64,000 nt of DNA. It comes from Lachnospiraceae bacterium. Its GTDB lineage: Bacteria; Bacillota; Clostridia; Lachnospirales; Lachnospiraceae. Below are positions 1-8,223 of this stretch, piece after piece (positions within the stretch are counted from its first letter, which is position 1; each line of letters starts with the position of its first letter). The notes under the pieces are model-generated. The model worked only from the letters and a program-made list of their open reading frames with translations, did not search any database and had not been told where the DNA came from. Location of the stretch: NCBI GenBank assembly GCA_022791755.1, contig JAAVZR010000038.1, positions 1 through 64,000 on the forward strand. The letters run 5' to 3'. The position numbers were made by a program, and so were the translations under genes.

Positions 1-10
1 ATGTAACGGA

Positions 11-50
11 GAAAAGATGGTTATCGTTAGCCATCTTTTTTCTCTTTTTT
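11..50. terminator. Intrinsic terminator hairpin
   Basis: Positions 11-20 pair with 31-40 (AAAAGATGG against CCATCTTTT) around a short loop, followed by a run of T. It probably ends a gene that lies left of the window, reading rightward. The stem is nearly symmetric, so it could also act on leftward transcription. Confidence 0.7.
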
Positions 51-60
51 GACAAAAATC

Positions 61-110
61 TCAGAGGAGGGGCAGTGACATGCACACGTCACCATCCCTC
101 CTCTGATTTT
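61..110. terminator. Long perfect hairpin, probable terminator
   Basis: TCAGAGGAGGG at 61-71 is perfectly complementary to CCCTCCTCTGA at 96-106. An inner stem GTGAC/GTCAC (75-79 with 88-92) lies inside it, and TTTT follows. This fits a strong intrinsic terminator. It also lies beside a truncated restriction gene, so an end of a mobile element is a less likely alternative. Confidence 0.6.
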
Positions 111-180
111 GTTGGACTATCTATTTCCCGACAGCCCCTTACACAAACTTTGGGATTGTCCCGAAAAAATTTAAATATTT

Positions 181-582
181 TCATTGTCTACTTGACGGGT
201 AGCACACCATAAGCTGCGGGTTTCCCTTGTAAATATTCCAAAAGTAATGCTGATTTCCATTGGAGAGAATCACATACTTGAGATAAAGCGACTTGGCATA
301 TTCTCTGGCCTGCTCCTTGCCGATCAGGGGATCTTTATCTTCAGTTTTAGCTTCCAACACGATAAAAGGCTTGCCTTTATCATCAAGGAGCAGAAAATCT
401 ACAAAACCATTCTTCACCTTATCAAAATTCTCACCTAAGTCTGTCAAATCGGCTTTGGACATTTTGACATGGGGTTCCAACTGTATATTTGCAGGTCCAT
501 TTTCATCGTCAAAAAAACACCAGCCAGCATCTTCTAACAGACGATTTATTTTAATTCGTGCACTTGCCTCTTTCTTTTTCAA
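181..582 (-). pseudogene. Type I restriction R-subunit N-terminal fragment (HSDR_N-like)
   Basis: The 133-residue product matches the N-terminal nuclease domain of type I restriction endonuclease R subunits. It has the PD-(D/E)XK-like pattern VDFLLLDD...FIVLEAKTED around residues 61-82, then a QAREYA-type helix and LSNGNQHYFW, as in HsdR proteins. Full-length HsdR proteins are 700-1000 residues with SF2 helicase domains; here the protein stops after the nuclease domain and nothing follows. The start is probably TTG at 582, since GGGAGGGAGG sits about 6 nt upstream. No hsdM or hsdS is nearby. I read it as a remnant, although a free-standing small nuclease cannot be excluded. Confidence 0.6.
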
Positions 583-1065
583 AACAGCCTCCCTCCCTCT
601 TTTTGCGACTGCAATTGCAATTTATAAACTATGCTGTGATTGATAATGATAGGTGTTTGTTGGTTTGCTGACATTGGCAGGTATCAGCCAAATTCTGTTG
701 ATTTGTTACAAAGGATTTGTACTTGTCGGGTATCTACACTCTATTTCTGTGCAGCTTCCTGTGTGTAATATAGCCGTTCAGCATTAAATGCACTTCTGGT
801 AAAGCAAACAATTACCACTTTTATTATATTCGTTTGAATGAATTTATTCAATGTAAAATTCCGGATTATATCCTACAAAGAGAATGGGATTATGAGTTTT
901 TTAGTTGACTAATACGGGATTGGTTTGTATGTAGTGAATCGTCTTTTTAGCAAATACTTTACTTATCATTCGATCCTATTCCGCAAGCTGTCGGGTTTGC
1001 GAAGCCTAGTTCACAAAGTCAAAATAAATTTCGTCCCATTCGCCATCACAATTTACCTGATACAG
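583..1065. other. AT-rich gene-free stretch
   Basis: No open frame with a ribosome site or recognisable product is visible on either strand. The stretch is AT-rich compared with the rest of the window and lies between two decayed genes. A small dyad, TTGAAT-N6-ATTCAA, occurs near 834-851. It is probably leftover sequence from mobile-element turnover. Confidence 0.5.
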
Positions 1066-1074
1066 ATAGATAGA

Positions 1075-1455
1075 AAAAGAACGGACTAACCGCGAGAAAC
1101 CGCTTCCGGAGGCTTTCAGGTCATGGGCAGAGATAAGTTCTGCCTCAGAGCTGTCAAAGTCGAAGCTCCATACAGCTTTCCGGTATACCCTGAACAACCG
1201 GCAGGAATTCTTTCATTATCTTGAGGACGGAAACTGTTCCATCAACAATTCCCTTGCGGAGAAATGTATCCGACCATTTGTGATTGGCCGAAAAACTGGC
1301 TGTTTGCCGGGAGTTCGGGGGCTGCCGCAAGTGCGGGAATCTACACTTTGGTAGAAACAGCGAAAGCTGATGGACTGGATGCAATGAAATACATCAAATA
1401 TATCCTGTCAGATATGGAGGTTGGTGGCTATTTTTCTATCCACTATTTTATTTGA
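1075..1455 (+). pseudogene. IS66-family transposase C-terminal remnant, frameshifted
   Basis: Reading forward from about 1075 gives FRSWAEI, then SKLHTAFRYTLNN, FFHYLEDG, INNSLAEKCIRPFVIGRK. This is the end of the IS66 DDE domain, where AE.AIRPFVIGRKNWLF is diagnostic. At 1291-1295 one A is missing from the A run, and the match continues in the next frame as NWLFAGS, AAASAGIYTLVETAKADGLD, KYIKYIL. The normal tail of IS66 TnpC is replaced by about 13 unrelated residues before a stop at 1453-1455. No tnpA or tnpB is present. It is a dead fragment. Confidence 0.85.
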
Positions 1456-1476
1456 CGCTTACGGTTCTTCGGAACC
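1456..1476. repeat. IS66-like right terminus with adjacent hairpin
   Basis: CGCTTAC at 1456-1462 is the reverse complement of GTAAGCG, the conserved tip of IS66-family inverted repeats. It directly follows the transposase remnant in the expected orientation. GGTTC-TTC-GGAACC follows immediately at 1463-1476. The matching left end is not visible, so the element is broken. Confidence 0.5.
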
Positions 1477-1661
1477 TGCTTTCCTGATTTTTAGGCATAA
1501 AAAGAGAGATGCTGCACGGACTTATATTAGTTGTGCAATATCCCCTTTAATAAATTTGGCAACTCACGATTTCGGGAAATTCGTTTGTCTTTTTGTGCGA
1601 TATCCGATATACTGATATATAAGCCAGAGAGGCGCCGAATAACTCAGGGTTAAACGGATAT

Positions 1662-1805
1662 ATGGAAAATGTGGCGGAACTTACAAAGCCGCCATTTGAC
1701 AAACCGATCAGTTTCATTAAACTATTTGATGCAAAAACCAGAACGGCCTTGATGGAAACCATCAATCAGATTCGGGAAAATGCGGTTCAGATTATGGCAT
1801 CATAA
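1662..1805 (+). pseudogene. Orphan short ORF, probable gene tail
   Basis: The frame from ATG 1662 encodes 47 residues, including KPISFIKLFDAKTRTALMET and INQIRENAVQIMAS. It stays open upstream of this ATG to about 1620 with plausible residues (APNNSGLNGY). The composition looks like real protein and the frame lacks a good ribosome site, so it may be the C-terminus of a gene lost to the IS66 event. I do not recognise the family. Confidence 0.35.
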
Positions 1806-1919
1806 GGATGCGTGGTCTATGGTGTCGTGTCATTGCCTGACACAGATCATCCTGGCCTTAATATAAAATACGGCTTACATTTTTTTAGAAGTTACTTTCT
1901 GGATGGAGCGTTCTGTGCT

Positions 1920-2408
1920 ATGAGCATGATAAAAGAAGATGTTATCCGGCTGCTGGACAGCCAGGGGATTCACTATGATTTGGCAGAACATGGGCCGGTC
2001 TATACCATTGAGGAAATAGACGCCCTGAAGCTGGCAAATGCGGATGGTATCGCCAAAAATCTGTTTATCCGTGACGATAAAAAACGGCAATATTTTCTGC
2101 TGACGATGCAAAAGGACAGGCGGGCAGATTTGAAACAGTTACAGGCCTGCCTCGGAACCCGCAAGCTGTCTCTGGCATCGGAGGCGGATTTGGGCAGCAT
2201 CCTGGGGCTGATAAAGGGGACGGTGACGCCGCTAGGGGTACTGAACGATCAGGAACACCGCGTGACGGTGCTTTTGGACACCGCATTTCAAGGCAGGCTG
2301 ATTGGCGTCCACCTCAATACGAACACCGCAACGGTATGGCTCCGGACTGATGACTTGTTCTATCTGATTGAACAGCATGGAAATGCGGTACGGTGGATTG
2401 AGATATGA
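1920..2408 (+). CDS. YbaK/ProX-family aminoacyl-tRNA deacylase
   Basis: The 162-residue protein belongs to the YbaK/EbsC superfamily, whose members hydrolyse mischarged tRNAs such as Ala-tRNA(Pro). It has the family pattern of an N-terminal helix (VIRLLDSQGIHYDLAEH), an AKNLFIRDDKKRQYFLLTM strand pair with the conserved Lys, and a central glycine-rich loop (GLIKGTVTPLGVLND). Length and layout match free-standing ProX/PrdX proteins, with no ProRS fused. ATG 1920 is preferred over the upstream in-frame ATG at 1812 because homologous sequence begins there and GGATGGAG lies upstream; ATG 1926 is an alternative. Which tRNA is edited cannot be told from sequence. Confidence 0.75.
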   Translation: MSMIKEDVIRLLDSQGIHYDLAEHGPVYTIEEIDALKLANADGIAKNLFIRDDKKRQYFLLTMQKDRRADLKQLQACLGTRKLSLASEADLGSILGLIKGTVTPLGVLNDQEHRVTVLLDTAFQGRLIGVHLNTNTATVWLRTDDLFYLIEQHGNAVRWIEI

Positions 2409-2556
2409 GACAGGGGCCCGGTATGGACTTTCATGAAAAAATCGTGATAAACAGAAGCGGGATTTGGTAAAGAGCGTTATTGAAAAAGAAAAAGCGAAAT
2501 GGTATGATAATCATGAAACTGTTGCCCGGACCGACTATGGGAAAGAGAAGAGCTAA

Positions 2557-3186
2557 ATGAATACAAAGAACAATATTAAAATCCCACGGAAACGTACCGT
2601 CGATGCCCAAAAGGATCCTCTCACCTGGGAAGAAATCAGCACAGAGCATATCGTTCAGGACGAGTGGATCGACTTTAGAAGATCGGCATACCGTTTTCCC
2701 GACGGACGTGTGTTTGAGCCGTTTTACAGCTATAGCCGCAGGGATTATGTGGTGATTGTCGCTTCCGATACGGAAGGAAATTATCTGTGCGTCCGACAGT
2801 TCAGACAGGGAATAAGGAAAGTGACCACTGAGTTTCCCGCTGGCGGCATAGAGCGCAAAGATGGAAAAGAATACGGTGGATCCCGGGATACGACCGGGGA
2901 AGATGCCCTGGCGGCTGCCAAACGTGAGCTATCAGAAGAGACCGGCTATGAGTCCGACGAATGGAAACACCTCCTTACGGTGCCGTCGAACGCAACGATA
3001 GCAGATAACTACGTCCATCTGTTCGCAGCGCGAAATTGCCGTAAGGTGTCGGGACAATCCCTTGACGAGACAGAATTTCTGAATGTGATGAAACTGCCCG
3101 AACAGGAGATGGAAAGGTTGATTTCGGCAGGAGAGTTTGAGCAGGCAGTACATATTATGGCATGGCTGCTGTCGCTCAGGGTGTGA
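2557..3186 (+). CDS. Nudix hydrolase (ADP-ribose pyrophosphatase-like)
   Basis: The protein has 209 residues. The Nudix box reads GG at 96-97, then an insertion of about 17 residues, then E-x7-REL-x-EE-x-GY ending near 131, so all metal-binding glutamates are present. The upstream FYSYSRRDYVVIVA and CVRQFRQG strands are typical of the ADP-ribose and NDP-sugar pyrophosphatase subgroup, which cleave nucleoside diphosphate sugars in the cytoplasm. The insertion within the box region (KDGKEYGGSRDTTG) is longer than usual. It lies directly upstream of a HAD phosphatase, which suggests a small metabolite-repair pair. The exact substrate is unknown. Confidence 0.8.
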   Translation: MNTKNNIKIPRKRTVDAQKDPLTWEEISTEHIVQDEWIDFRRSAYRFPDGRVFEPFYSYSRRDYVVIVASDTEGNYLCVRQFRQGIRKVTTEFPAGGIERKDGKEYGGSRDTTGEDALAAAKRELSEETGYESDEWKHLLTVPSNATIADNYVHLFAARNCRKVSGQSLDETEFLNVMKLPEQEMERLISAGEFEQAVHIMAWLLSLRV

Positions 3187-3225
3187 ACACGTTGCTTTTT
3201 GCAGCAGGGAAAGGTGGAGACAGAA

Positions 3226-3933
3226 ATGGCTATAAAATCAGTATGGTTTGATTTGGACGGGACCTTGCTTCCCATGGATCAGGAGAGATTTACCACAGGA
3301 TACTTTGGACTTCTCGCAAAGAAAATGGCAGCTTACGGGTATGAATCCGGACAGCTTGTGGATGCCGTGTGGAGAGGGACCGCCGCAATGGTGAGAAACG
3401 ATGGGACAAAGAGCAACGAGGAAGCCTTCTGGCAGGAATTTTCCCGGATATACGGTGAAAAAGCTCTTTTGGACAAAGAGCTTTTCGAGGCGTTCTATGA
3501 AAATGAATTCAAAGAAGCGAAAATTTTCTGCGGGTATAATCCCAAAGCGGCGGAAACCGTAAAAAAGCTAAAAAACATGGGGTTTTTAATGGTGCTGGCA
3601 ACGAATCCGCTGTTTCCCAGGGCTGCTACGGAAATCCGCATTGGATGGGCAGGGCTTGTCTCATCGGATTTTGAATGGATCACTACATTTGAAAATTCAC
3701 GATACTGTAAGCCGAACCCTGCGTATTACCAGGAGATTCTGAAAAAGCTGGATTTACGGCCGGAGGAATGTCTTATGGTGGGCAACGATGTGACAGAGGA
3801 TATGGCGGCGGCAAAGGTCGGAATAAACGTGTTCCTTCTGACAGATTGTCTGATTAACAAAGAAGGCGAGGATATCAATCCATATCCCCATGGCAGCTTT
3901 GAGCAGATGATAGAGCAAATAAAAAAATTTTAA
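3226..3933 (+). CDS. HAD-family hydrolase
   Basis: The protein shows the four HAD motifs: DLDGT near the N-terminus (nucleophile and acid Asp), LATNP as motif II, a Lys within NSRYCKPNP as motif III, and GNDVTED as motif IV. A helical cap lies between motifs I and II, so it is a subfamily I phosphatase with a small phosphorylated metabolite as probable substrate. ATG 3226 is chosen because GGTGGAGACAG precedes it; an upstream ATG at 3199 would add nine residues with no homology. It follows the Nudix gene by about 40 bases and is likely co-transcribed. Confidence 0.8.
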   Translation: MAIKSVWFDLDGTLLPMDQERFTTGYFGLLAKKMAAYGYESGQLVDAVWRGTAAMVRNDGTKSNEEAFWQEFSRIYGEKALLDKELFEAFYENEFKEAKIFCGYNPKAAETVKKLKNMGFLMVLATNPLFPRAATEIRIGWAGLVSSDFEWITTFENSRYCKPNPAYYQEILKKLDLRPEECLMVGNDVTEDMAAAKVGINVFLLTDCLINKEGEDINPYPHGSFEQMIEQIKKF

Positions 3934-3952
3934 CTCCGGTTTTCTGGAGTTA
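3930..3952. terminator. Short hairpin after HAD gene
   Basis: AACTCC and GGAGTT form a 6-bp stem around an 8-nt T-rich loop just after the stop codon. No T tract follows, so termination is uncertain; it may be a weak processing or pause site before the next gene. Confidence 0.35.
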
Positions 3953-3989
3953 TAATATCATACTTAAATAAAAAGGAGTAACAGGATTC

Positions 3990-4832
3990 ATGGAGAAAAA
4001 AATTGTTTTTTTGGATGTGGACGGCACATTGATTGACTATGAGGCAAAGCTTCCCGCATCGGCGAAGGCGGCGGTTGACCGGGCCCGTGCCAACGGGCAT
4101 AAGGTGTACATCTGTACGGGATGCTCCAAGGCAGAGATAGTACAGAGAAACCTGCCGGATCTGGATGGAATGATCGGAGGCAACGGAGCCTATGTGGAAG
4201 ATAATGAAGTCGTTGTCATGCATCAGGGACTCTCAAAGGAAGATGTGAGACATATCGTGGACTGGTGCAATGACCGTCATCTGGGCTTTTATCTGGAGGC
4301 CAACAGCGGCATGTACTGCAACGATTATATGCTGGAGCAGGGCCCTGTGGTCATGGTGAAGTATGCCACCGGTAAGGGGGCGCCTGCGGAAGTGGCAAAG
4401 AAGTCTGCGGAAGGCTTTGTGGGCGGCTTTATCCATCTTCAGGGGGAGGATCTTTACCGGGATGATGTGAATAAAATCAGCTTTATCCTGAGCACCTATC
4501 AGGACCATCTGGACTCCCGGGCAGAGTTTCCCCATCTGATCGCTAACACCTGGGGCGGTAAGGGGGAGCAGGCGCTGTTCGGTGACCTGGGTCCTGCGGG
4601 CATCACCAAAAGACATGCCATCGAGGTCCTGTTGGAGTATTTGAAAGCTTCCGCAGAGGACACGATCTCCTTTGGAGATGCGAAGATCGATCTGTCCATG
4701 TTTGAGGTCTGCGCTTATAACGTTGCCATGGGGAACGGCGGTCCGGAGATCAAGGAAGCTGCCGATTATATTACGACAGATGTGAATGAGAACGGACTGT
4801 GGAACGCGTTTAAACACATTGGCCTGATTTAA
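3990..4832 (+). CDS. Cof-type HAD-IIB phosphatase
   Basis: The 280-residue protein starts with KKIVFLDVDGTLID, the HAD motif I of the Cof/YbjI group. The large C2B cap occupies roughly residues 85-190, and motif IV is ISFGDAKIDLSMFE near 225. The penultimate segment VAMGNGGPEIKEAADYIT is characteristic of Cof phosphatases. These enzymes dephosphorylate sugar phosphates or pyridoxal phosphate in the cytosol, and the real substrate cannot be named here. AAAGGAGT sits 8 nt upstream of the ATG. Confidence 0.88.
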   Translation: MEKKIVFLDVDGTLIDYEAKLPASAKAAVDRARANGHKVYICTGCSKAEIVQRNLPDLDGMIGGNGAYVEDNEVVVMHQGLSKEDVRHIVDWCNDRHLGFYLEANSGMYCNDYMLEQGPVVMVKYATGKGAPAEVAKKSAEGFVGGFIHLQGEDLYRDDVNKISFILSTYQDHLDSRAEFPHLIANTWGGKGEQALFGDLGPAGITKRHAIEVLLEYLKASAEDTISFGDAKIDLSMFEVCAYNVAMGNGGPEIKEAADYITTDVNENGLWNAFKHIGLI

Positions 4833-4869
4833 ACAGCGCGTAATGCGTCATCCGGCAGGTCATGGCAGC

Positions 4870-5457
4870 TCACCTTCGGTTCTTGCTGACGTCCGCAGGC
4901 TGAGCTGCCGGGACCTGGCTTCCTGCCGTCCTTTGTCTGAAATATTCCTCTCTGGTAATAAGGAATTCGACAATCCCGTCATGTCGCCGGTATTCGGTAA
5001 AGCCTGCTGATAAATGGGTCCGAACTGCGGCGGACCGATTCTCTTCAAAGCAGTTATGAACAGCATCGGCCTTCAGATTTTCAAAAGCGTGAGTCAGCAA
5101 AAGCCGCAGAGCCTCTGTTGCGTAGCCTTGTCCGTGGTACTTTGCCTCCAGGACGATACCCATCTCATACCAGGAGGCGTCCGGAGTCTTGTGAAGATTG
5201 ACCTCCCCTATAAAAGTATGGTCCTCTTCCCGGACGACGTACGCATAGAAGCGCAGAGGCTCTCTTTCAATAAAATAATCATACCAGTCCGCCCATGTCT
5301 GCTTTGGGAAAGCGATACAGCCCGTTTCTTTATCATATCCTGCGAAATCCAGGTCATACCCCCTGTTGTAACTCATGGTAGACGGATCCTGCATGATTTT
5401 CTGGCGATACCAGAGCTCTTCAAGGGACGGTATATGTAGAGACAGAGACGATTTCAT
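4870..5457 (-). CDS. GNAT-family N-acetyltransferase (RimJ/RimL-like)
   Basis: The 195-residue protein has the GNAT fold. The acetyl-CoA pyrophosphate-binding loop is KYHGQGYATEAL, near residues 105-116, preceded by the strand GIVLEA and followed by CFEENRSAAVRTHLSAGF, the usual N-x-x-S-x-x-x-x-x-x-x-x-GF helix. Acceptors in this subgroup include ribosomal protein N-termini and small amines. The last 20 residues are hydrophilic and unconserved. It converges on the upstream HAD gene with only 37 bases between them and no clear terminator. Confidence 0.82.
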   Translation of the reverse strand: MKSSLSLHIPSLEELWYRQKIMQDPSTMSYNRGYDLDFAGYDKETGCIAFPKQTWADWYDYFIEREPLRFYAYVVREEDHTFIGEVNLHKTPDASWYEMGIVLEAKYHGQGYATEALRLLLTHAFENLKADAVHNCFEENRSAAVRTHLSAGFTEYRRHDGIVEFLITREEYFRQRTAGSQVPAAQPADVSKNRR

Positions 5458-5649
5458 AGTGCCATTCTCCTTTGCAGAAGTATAGAGACAGTATACCTGA
5501 TCTGGGGGATCGCGTCAATTCCGGAAGGGGCGGGGCATACAGGGGCGAAGGGAGAAGAGGAGGGACGACCTGAATGAAAGAAAAAATTTGCGATTCATAA
5601 CCCCGTTCGAAGAAACCGTGTGGTAAAATAAAAAACAGGCCAATAACTG

Positions 5650-5673
5650 GAACAAATAGACCGATTTGTCCCA
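5650..5673. promoter_or_regulatory. Inverted repeat before tetR gene, likely autoregulatory operator
   Basis: GGAACAAAT (5650-5658) and ATTTGTCCC (5665-5673) form 9-bp arms with one mismatch around six bases. The dyad lies 19 bases before the TetR start codon, a typical site for autorepression. That the TetR protein binds here is inferred from position only. Confidence 0.5.
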
Positions 5674-5691
5674 CGGGAAAGGAGCCTATTC

Positions 5692-6279
5692 ATGCAGGGA
5701 AGCTCATCCTTATTTCAATTACTTGACGCCATTTCCGATGCGACCGGCCGGCGGCTGATGGAAGCCTTGACCGAACTGATGGAGGAGTGTCCTCTGGACC
5801 GGATCCCCACATCGGCGATTCTTAAGCGGGCGGGAGTCAGCCGGTCGACCTTTTACCGGCGGTATCGTGATAAGTACGACCTTCTGAACGCCAGCTATCA
5901 GGAGCTTCTGAACCGTACCCTTTTTCAGGTGTCGGAGGGCAATTCCTATAAAAAGGCGTTTTTCAGCCTCTACAGCGTGCTGCGGTCGTCTCCGGCCTTC
6001 TTTAAAAACGCGTTTTCCTCAGAGGATCAGAATAATCTGAGAAGCTATATCTATAAACAGTCCTATGACGTATATAAAGACATTATGAGCACCCATGGTA
6101 TGGATATGGAACAGCCATATAACAGGCTGCTGCTGGCAGGCTATATCACCGGTTCTCTGGAAGTGACCTGTATCTGGGTGAAAGGCGGAATGAAGGAATC
6201 TCTGGATACGCTGTTTAAGCTCAGCTACCAGCTGATGCCCGATGAGATCCGCACCTGCATTTCCCTGTATTATATGTGA
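5692..6279 (+). CDS. TetR/AcrR-family transcriptional regulator
   Basis: The 195-residue protein has an N-terminal helix-turn-helix at about residues 38-60 (TSAILKRAGVSRSTFYRRY), followed by the conserved KYDLL helix start. The ligand-binding C-terminal half resembles the group with a TetR_C DhaS-like domain, in which a conserved G..E...W segment (TGSLEVTCIWVKGGM) occurs. GGGAAAGGAGCC precedes the start. It sits upstream of and in the same direction as the flavin reductase gene, so it probably controls that gene and itself. Confidence 0.85.
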   Translation: MQGSSSLFQLLDAISDATGRRLMEALTELMEECPLDRIPTSAILKRAGVSRSTFYRRYRDKYDLLNASYQELLNRTLFQVSEGNSYKKAFFSLYSVLRSSPAFFKNAFSSEDQNNLRSYIYKQSYDVYKDIMSTHGMDMEQPYNRLLLAGYITGSLEVTCIWVKGGMKESLDTLFKLSYQLMPDEIRTCISLYYM

Positions 6280-6344
6280 TAAGGGAGACAATCCTGTGAA
6301 ACAGATAACAAGTATTGTTTCTTGCCAAAGACCGGCTCAGAAGG

Positions 6345-6381
6345 TATGTTTTTAATATACCCTCAGTGTACAAAGAGGGTA
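6345..6381. promoter_or_regulatory. Nested inverted repeats upstream of flavin reductase; shared TACCCTCAGTG motif
   Basis: TACCCTC at 6358-6364 and GAGGGTA at 6375-6381 form a perfect 7-bp dyad with a 10-base centre. A second dyad, GGTAT...ATACC, overlaps its left side. The left half plus centre (ATACCCTCAGTGTACA) recurs near 12250 and 39455 with one change. It lies about 50 bases before the reductase gene, where a repressor or activator would act. Confidence 0.5.
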
Positions 6382-6430
6382 ACATAAAGACAGACAATCA
6401 GTATGGAAAACATACAGGGAGGATGGAACA

Positions 6431-8092
6431 ATGGCAAAAGGAAAATTATCTCGTCGGGATTTCTTAAAGGGTACGGCTGCCGGGGCTGCCGCGATGGCGG
6501 CGGCGGGGATTCTGGGAGCCTGCGCTACGGATGCGGGAACGACGGCTGCCGGGACGATGGCAGAGAACACCACAGGGGTGGAGAGCCCGGCGGAAACGAC
6601 AGAGGGGCAGCAGCCTGCGGCGCCGGCTCCCACATCGGCTCCCACAGAGGGCGGGGTCGTATGGGACCGGGTGTATGATGTGGTGATTGCCGGGGCAGGC
6701 GGCACCGGCGTATGTGCGGCGGCGGCAGCCTGCGAGGGCGGAGCCAAGACGATCGTGTTTGAAAAGAGCGGTATCATCGGCGGCACGACCAATCTGTCCG
6801 GTGGTGTGATGCAGGCGGCCGGCACGGATGTGCAGAAGCAACATTCGACATACCAGGACGATACGCCGGAAAAGCATGCGGCGGAGTGGATCGCCGAAGG
6901 CGAAGGGATGCTGGACGAGGAGCTGGTGAAGGATCTGGCAAACGGCGCGCCGGAGTGCATCAGCTGGCTGGCCGATTCCTGTGGGATCGAGTGGGTCAAC
7001 GTATATGGCCACTGCCATGTACCTTATGTGGATGAGGAGCTGATGGCGGACCGGATCCATGTGTATAAGGATGGCGGAGCCTCGGGCAGCGGAGGGATCT
7101 ATGTGCAGGCTGTCTGGAATTATGCCCAGGGACTGGGAGCGGAGCTGGAGACCGACACGGAAGTGACGGAGCTGATTATGGAGTATGGCCGTGTGGCCGG
7201 TGTGGCAATCACACAGAATGGCAATACCTACTATATTAAGGCAGACAAAGGAGTGATCCTGGCGACAGCCGGCATTGATAATAATGTTGAGATGAGCAAA
7301 GAGCTGAACCCGCAGCAGTATTGGGTCAATACCGCATATCCGGGGACCTGTCTGTGCGTACCGACGGATACCGGAGACGGCATTCGTATGGGCATGAAGC
7401 TGGGAGCGGCCTTTGTGGGCGGAGGCACGATTGATTTCTGCGGCAAGACAGGCGCGGCCACCGATAACCGCACTCCGATTTTTCCGGAATTCATCGTCAA
7501 TAAGGCCGGCGCGCGTTTTGTCTGCGAGGATGCCACCTATGCATTCCATTACCGGGCGATTTTCCAGCAGGAGATGGCCACCGGCGCTCCCACTTATATG
7601 ATCTTCGGCTCCAACGGCGGCAGTGTGGACGCGGTGGTGACAGCCACGGACGGGACCTCCTATGCCTGGTCCGGAGATGCGCTGGCGGCGGCAGTGGAAT
7701 CCGGTGAGCTGCAAACGGCAGATACCATAGAGGAGCTGGCAGAGAAGATCGGTGTGAATCCCCGGGGACTGGCGCGGACCTTTGCGGCCTGGCAGGAGGA
7801 TACCGAGGCGGGAAATCCGGATCCGTTTGGTCGGATCGAAGGACTGCGGCCTTTGACGGCGCCCTTCTATGCCTATCGCAATACACCGTTTAATCTGGGC
7901 GCCCTGGGCGGGCTGAAGATCACCCGCAAATGCCAGGTGGTGGATGTGAAGGGAGAGGTGATTCCCGGCCTCTATGCGGCAGGTCTGTGTGCCGGCGGCT
8001 GGGTAGGTCCCTATTATCCCGGTTCCGGCACGGCCGTGGTGGGCACCTGCTACTTTGGCCGGACAGCGGGAAGCGCGGCGGCAGGCAACTGA
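6431..8092 (+). CDS. Tat-exported lipoprotein FAD-dependent reductase (fumarate reductase/urocanate reductase-like)
   Basis: The 553-residue protein begins with a twin-arginine signal (SRRDFLKG, residues 7-14) and a hydrophobic Ala/Gly segment ending in a lipobox LGAC with Cys31, so it should be exported folded and lipid-anchored on the outer face. A low-complexity Thr/Ala/Pro linker runs to about 75. The FAD Rossmann motif GAGGTG is at 88-93, followed by the FEKSGIIGGTTNLSGG flavin loop. The C-terminus has GLYAAGLCAGG and PGSGTAVVGTCYFGRTA, typical of the fumarate reductase flavoprotein family. The FMN-binding domain usual in extracellular urocanate, fumarate and acrylate reductases is absent. 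The electron acceptor is unknown; a preceding TetR gene suggests substrate induction. Confidence 0.85.
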   Translation: MAKGKLSRRDFLKGTAAGAAAMAAAGILGACATDAGTTAAGTMAENTTGVESPAETTEGQQPAAPAPTSAPTEGGVVWDRVYDVVIAGAGGTGVCAAAAACEGGAKTIVFEKSGIIGGTTNLSGGVMQAAGTDVQKQHSTYQDDTPEKHAAEWIAEGEGMLDEELVKDLANGAPECISWLADSCGIEWVNVYGHCHVPYVDEELMADRIHVYKDGGASGSGGIYVQAVWNYAQGLGAELETDTEVTELIMEYGRVAGVAITQNGNTYYIKADKGVILATAGIDNNVEMSKELNPQQYWVNTAYPGTCLCVPTDTGDGIRMGMKLGAAFVGGGTIDFCGKTGAATDNRTPIFPEFIVNKAGARFVCEDATYAFHYRAIFQQEMATGAPTYMIFGSNGGSVDAVVTATDGTSYAWSGDALAAAVESGELQTADTIEELAEKIGVNPRGLARTFAAWQEDTEAGNPDPFGRIEGLRPLTAPFYAYRNTPFNLGALGGLKITRKCQVVDVKGEVIPGLYAAGLCAGGWVGPYYPGSGTAVVGTCYFGRTAGSAAAGN

Positions 8093-8152
8093 GAAGGCGT
8101 CTGGAATACCGGCACAGCATGAGAGAACACGGAGTTTTTAAAGCATATTGAG

Positions 8153-8188
8153 CCGAAAAGGGCTCCTGTGAAAACGGGAGCTCTTTTA
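8153..8188 (+). terminator. Intrinsic terminator
   Basis: AAAAGGGCTCC pairs with GGGAGCTCTTTT around TGTGAAAAC, ending in TTTT. It closes the reductase transcript and separates it from the trkA promoter. Confidence 0.7.
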
Positions 8189-8223
8189 CGATGTCAATTT
8201 TTAACGCATTGCCCCGGATTGTG

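Noticed and set aside
1006-1197. 63-codon minus-strand frame
   Set aside because: It lies over the forward-strand IS66 transposase remnant, which explains the sequence; no ribosome site on the minus strand.
6464-7714. 416-codon frame antisense to the flavin reductase
   Set aside because: It is a shadow of a GC-rich gene with clear flavoprotein motifs; its own translation is His/Arg/Cys-rich with no family signal.
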